The notes below the pieces were generated by a model that saw only the letters and a program-made list of their open reading frames with translations, did no database searches and had not been told where the DNA came from. From NCBI GenBank assembly GCA_011775825.1, contig JAABYK010000534.1:957-7565 (forward strand): DNA of 6,609 bases. Reading direction: 5' to 3'. The stretch comes from Candidatus Zhuqueibacterota bacterium. GTDB lineage: Bacteria; Zhuqueibacterota; Zhuqueibacteria; Oceanimicrobiales; Oceanimicrobiaceae. Numbering within the stretch: position 1 is the stretch's first letter; the number at the start of each line of letters is the position of its first letter. This document shows, in pieces, positions 4,842-6,609 of the stretch. Both the position numbers and the translations under genes were made by a program.

Positions 4842-5005
4842 TTATTCTGCCGGTCAATCATTCTGCCATATTAAACTCTCCTGCAGACAATTTCCTACAG
4901 CTAATGTTAAAAAATTGGCAAAATAATTTTCTGGCAAAATGATGGAGAAAAATCATAAAACAAAGTAAACACGACATCAATCATTTTGACTCTAATCATT
5001 TTGAG
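4833..5005. repeat. Dispersed AT-rich repeat, copy 2
   Basis: This stretch holds the same three blocks as copy 1 at 555-786, in the same order and orientation: block A 4833-4851 (aaaattaaattattctgcc, followed by a second 'aatcattctgcc' unit), block B 4917-4943 (two 'tggcaaaatRat' units) and block C 4974-5005 (two 'tcattttgac' units). It is shorter than copy 1 because the spacer between blocks A and B differs in length and sequence. It fills most of the gap between the fumarase stop and the truncated frame. No coding region is visible in 4842-5053. Confidence 0.7.
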
Positions 5006-5036
5006 GAATGAGTTTTTTGGTCAAATCGTTCGCAGT

Positions 5037-5054
5037 AGTGTTAATAGTGTTAAT
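5037..5054. repeat. Short tandem repeat at the fumarase stop
   Basis: Two perfect copies of agtgttaat lie side by side just past the fumarase stop codon, the second ending on the last base of that codon. The same word recurs inverted at 4749-4761 (ataattaacacta against tagtgttaattat, 13 bp), on the far side of repeat copy 2. No intrinsic terminator for the fumarase operon is recognisable nearby. Confidence 0.4.
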
Positions 5055-6448
5055 TATTTGGGCAACTCTCCCACCATCTTCTCCGGCACCACGTGCTTAT
5101 CAAATTCTTCTTCGCTAAGATAACCCAAACTTACGGCTGCCTGACGCAATGTGGTTCCCTTCTTGTGCGCTTTTTTGGCGACCTCCGCAGCCTTGTCGTA
5201 GCCGATAACGGGGTTCAGCGCGGTGACCAGCATCAGTGAGTTTTCGAGGTTGCGTTGGATGACCTTGTGATTCGGTTCGATGCCAACTGCACAGTTGTCG
5301 TTGAAAGACTTACTGGCATCTCCCAGCAATCTGGCCGACATGAGCAGATTGTAAATCATCATCGGTTTGAACACATTCAGCTCGAAATGGCCGGTCATGC
5401 CGCCGACGTTGATGGCGGTGTCGTTGCCGAACACCTGCGCGCAAACCATGGTGAGCGCCTCCGCTTGCGTGGGGTTGACTTTGCCCGGCATTATGGACGA
5501 TCCCGGTTCGTTTGCCGGCAGAGTAATTTCGCCAATGCCACAACGCGGACCCGAAGCCAGAAGTCGGATGTCGTTGGCAATTTTCATCAGACTGGCGGCG
5601 ACCGTTTTCAAAGCGCCGTGGGCTTCGACAAGCGCGTCGTGTGCCGCCAAAGCCTCGAATTTGTTTTCCGCCGACACGAATGGAAATCCGGTCAATTCGG
5701 CGATTTTCCTGGCCACCTTTTCGGCAAAACCCGAGGGCGTGTTAATGCCGGTGCCCACAGCGGTGCCGCCAAGCGCAAGCTCGGACAAATGTGGCAAGGT
5801 GTTTTTAATAGCGCTAACTCCGTGCTGCAATTGCGAGGCATACCCGGAGAATTCCTGACCTAACGTCAGAGGCGTGGCGTCCATCAAATGCGTGCGCCCG
5901 ATTTTCACGATGCGCATGAAATCTTTGGCTTTTTTGGCTAAGGTTTCCTGCAGCGCTTCGATGTTGGGAATGGTCAGCTCCGTGAGCATTTTGTAGGCTG
6001 CAATGTGCATCGCGGTTGGGAAGGTGTCGTTCGAGGATTGCGACTTGTTGACGTCGTCGTTGGGATGGATCGGTTTCTTGGAGCCGATTTCGCCGCCCAA
6101 AATTTCGATGGCTCGGTTGGCAATGACTTCGTTAACGTTCATATTCGATTGTGTCCCGGAACCGGTTTGCCAGACCACCAGCGGAAAATGGTCGTCTAAT
6201 TTTCCCCCCGAAATTTCGTTACAAACCTGCGCGATGACATCGGCTTTGTCCTTTTCCAGCACTCCGCATTCCATATTGGTCAAGGCGGCAGCTTTTTTGA
6301 GAATGGCGAATGCATGAATCACTTCAACGGGAATTCGCTGCCCGCCAATCTTGAAATTTTGCAAAGAGCGCTGGGTTTGTGCCCCCCAGTACTTGTCAGC
6401 CGGGACCTCGAGGGTTCCCATGGTGTCTTTTTCCACGCGTGTGCTCAT
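5054..6448 (-). CDS. fumC: Class II fumarate hydratase
   Basis: Fumarase, the TCA-cycle enzyme that reversibly hydrates fumarate to L-malate; class II enzymes are iron-independent homotetramers in the cytoplasm. From the ATG at 6448 the protein has 464 residues, against 467 for E. coli FumC. Visible motifs: TGSGTQSNMNVNEV (95-108), SQSSNDTFPTAMH (136-148), GRTHLMDATPLTLGQEF (184-200) with the active-site His187, and the fumarase/aspartase signature GSSIMPGKVNP (316-326) containing the catalytic Ser318. The sequence GTGINTP (232-238) and the NPVIGYDKAAEVAKKA tail favour fumarase over aspartase. An in-frame ATG at 6490 would add 14 residues, but AGGAG ten bases before 6448 and the family start point (MSTRVEKDTMG) favour 6448. 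Its start overlaps the stop of the upstream DUF1499-like gene as ATGA, so the two are probably cotranscribed. Confidence 0.97.
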   Translation of the reverse strand: MSTRVEKDTMGTLEVPADKYWGAQTQRSLQNFKIGGQRIPVEVIHAFAILKKAAALTNMECGVLEKDKADVIAQVCNEISGGKLDDHFPLVVWQTGSGTQSNMNVNEVIANRAIEILGGEIGSKKPIHPNDDVNKSQSSNDTFPTAMHIAAYKMLTELTIPNIEALQETLAKKAKDFMRIVKIGRTHLMDATPLTLGQEFSGYASQLQHGVSAIKNTLPHLSELALGGTAVGTGINTPSGFAEKVARKIAELTGFPFVSAENKFEALAAHDALVEAHGALKTVAASLMKIANDIRLLASGPRCGIGEITLPANEPGSSIMPGKVNPTQAEALTMVCAQVFGNDTAINVGGMTGHFELNVFKPMMIYNLLMSARLLGDASKSFNDNCAVGIEPNHKVIQRNLENSLMLVTALNPVIGYDKAAEVAKKAHKKGTTLRQAAVSLGYLSEEEFDKHVVPEKMVGELPK

Positions 6449-6609
6449 TCTTTCTTTTCTCCTTGTTTGGAAAGGTTCAGGGTTTGCCATTTCTTTCTAA
6501 TGTTTGCAATTCTTCTGCGATTGACTCCCAAATCCCAATGGCCCGTTCTGGAAGCAGATCGCACATGAATGACGCTGTTTTGTTCATCCAGATAAAATTC
6601 CACATCATC
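6445..6609 (-). CDS. C-terminus of a DUF1499-like protein, partial
   Basis: The last 54 codons of a gene entering from the right edge. The visible part is DDVEFYLDEQNSVIHVRSAS, then RTGHWDLGVNRRRIANIRKK and a basic tail ending QGEKKE. The 'D-D-V-E-F-x-x-D-x(4)-V-I-H-V-R-S-A-S-R-x-G-x-x-D-x-G-V-N-R-x-R-x-x-x-I-R' pattern is the conserved C-terminal part of DUF1499 proteins as I recall them, whose biochemical role is unknown. Its TGA overlaps the fumarase ATG (ATGA), which indicates translational coupling and supports the 6448 fumarase start. The ribosome-binding site of fumC lies inside its last codons. Confidence 0.8.
   Translation of the reverse strand, partial: DDVEFYLDEQNSVIHVRSASRTGHWDLGVNRRRIANIRKKWQTLNLSKQGEKKE

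Noticed and set aside
4497..5075. Shared C-terminal GELPK of the small gene and fumarase as a sign of duplication
   Set aside because: The match covers only five residues and a few bases around the stop, and the sequences diverge at once upstream, so chance is sufficient.
5255..5863. Long open frame on the plus strand opposite fumarase
   Set aside because: It lies wholly antisense to a clearly real fumC gene, has low-complexity composition and no family marks. It is a shadow of fumC codon usage.

Overview
The window comes from a bacterium of moderate GC content. Sec signal peptides, an ECF sigma factor with a small membrane partner, a class II fumarase and a bacterial histone-deacetylase-like hydrolase fit a Gram-negative environmental lineage. 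The AT-rich 'aatcattctgcc / tcattttgac' repeats and the gene mix make me think of an FCB-group or KSB1/Calditrichota-like organism, but that is a recollection-level guess and nothing here fixes the taxon.

Layout, left to right. (1) 1-98: 5' end of a leftward secreted-protein gene. (2) 220-432: a small antitoxin-like gene read leftward and broken by one in-frame TGA. (3) 437-830: the first copy of a dispersed AT-rich repeat, containing short overlapping leftward reading frames. (4) 1073-1863: a leftward two-gene operon of an ECF sigma factor and a 73-residue single-pass membrane protein, overlapping by ATGA and probably acting as a sigma/anti-sigma pair. (5) 1909-2050: a palindromic MITE-like element with perfect 22-bp ends including TA, sitting in the sigma operon's upstream region. 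(6) 2093-2695: a secreted 172-residue protein with its own rho-independent terminator. (7) 2890-3807: a class-IV-like histone deacetylase/acetylpolyamine-hydrolase family enzyme, rightward. (8) 3823-4465: a complete type II toxin-antitoxin operon, a ribbon-helix-helix antitoxin plus MazF, with a clear promoter and a palindromic operator on its -10. (9) 4497-4841: a frameshifted small leftward gene preceded by a truncated reading frame. (10) 4833-5005: the second copy of the dispersed repeat. (11) 5054-6609: class II fumarase FumC, preceded and overlapped by the end of a DUF1499-like gene.

How the parts relate. The GC-richer housekeeping genes (deacetylase-like enzyme, fumarase, DUF1499-like protein) alternate with AT-rich accessory stretches. 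Two of those stretches share a pattern: the repeat, then a short residual reading frame, then a ribosome-binding site, then a small broken gene, all leftward. This looks like repeat insertion and decay in small accessory operons that resemble toxin-antitoxin modules. The intact mazEF-like operon lies between them. The sigma operon may have had its promoter region remodelled by the MITE, since the longest reading frame of the sigma gene begins inside that element.
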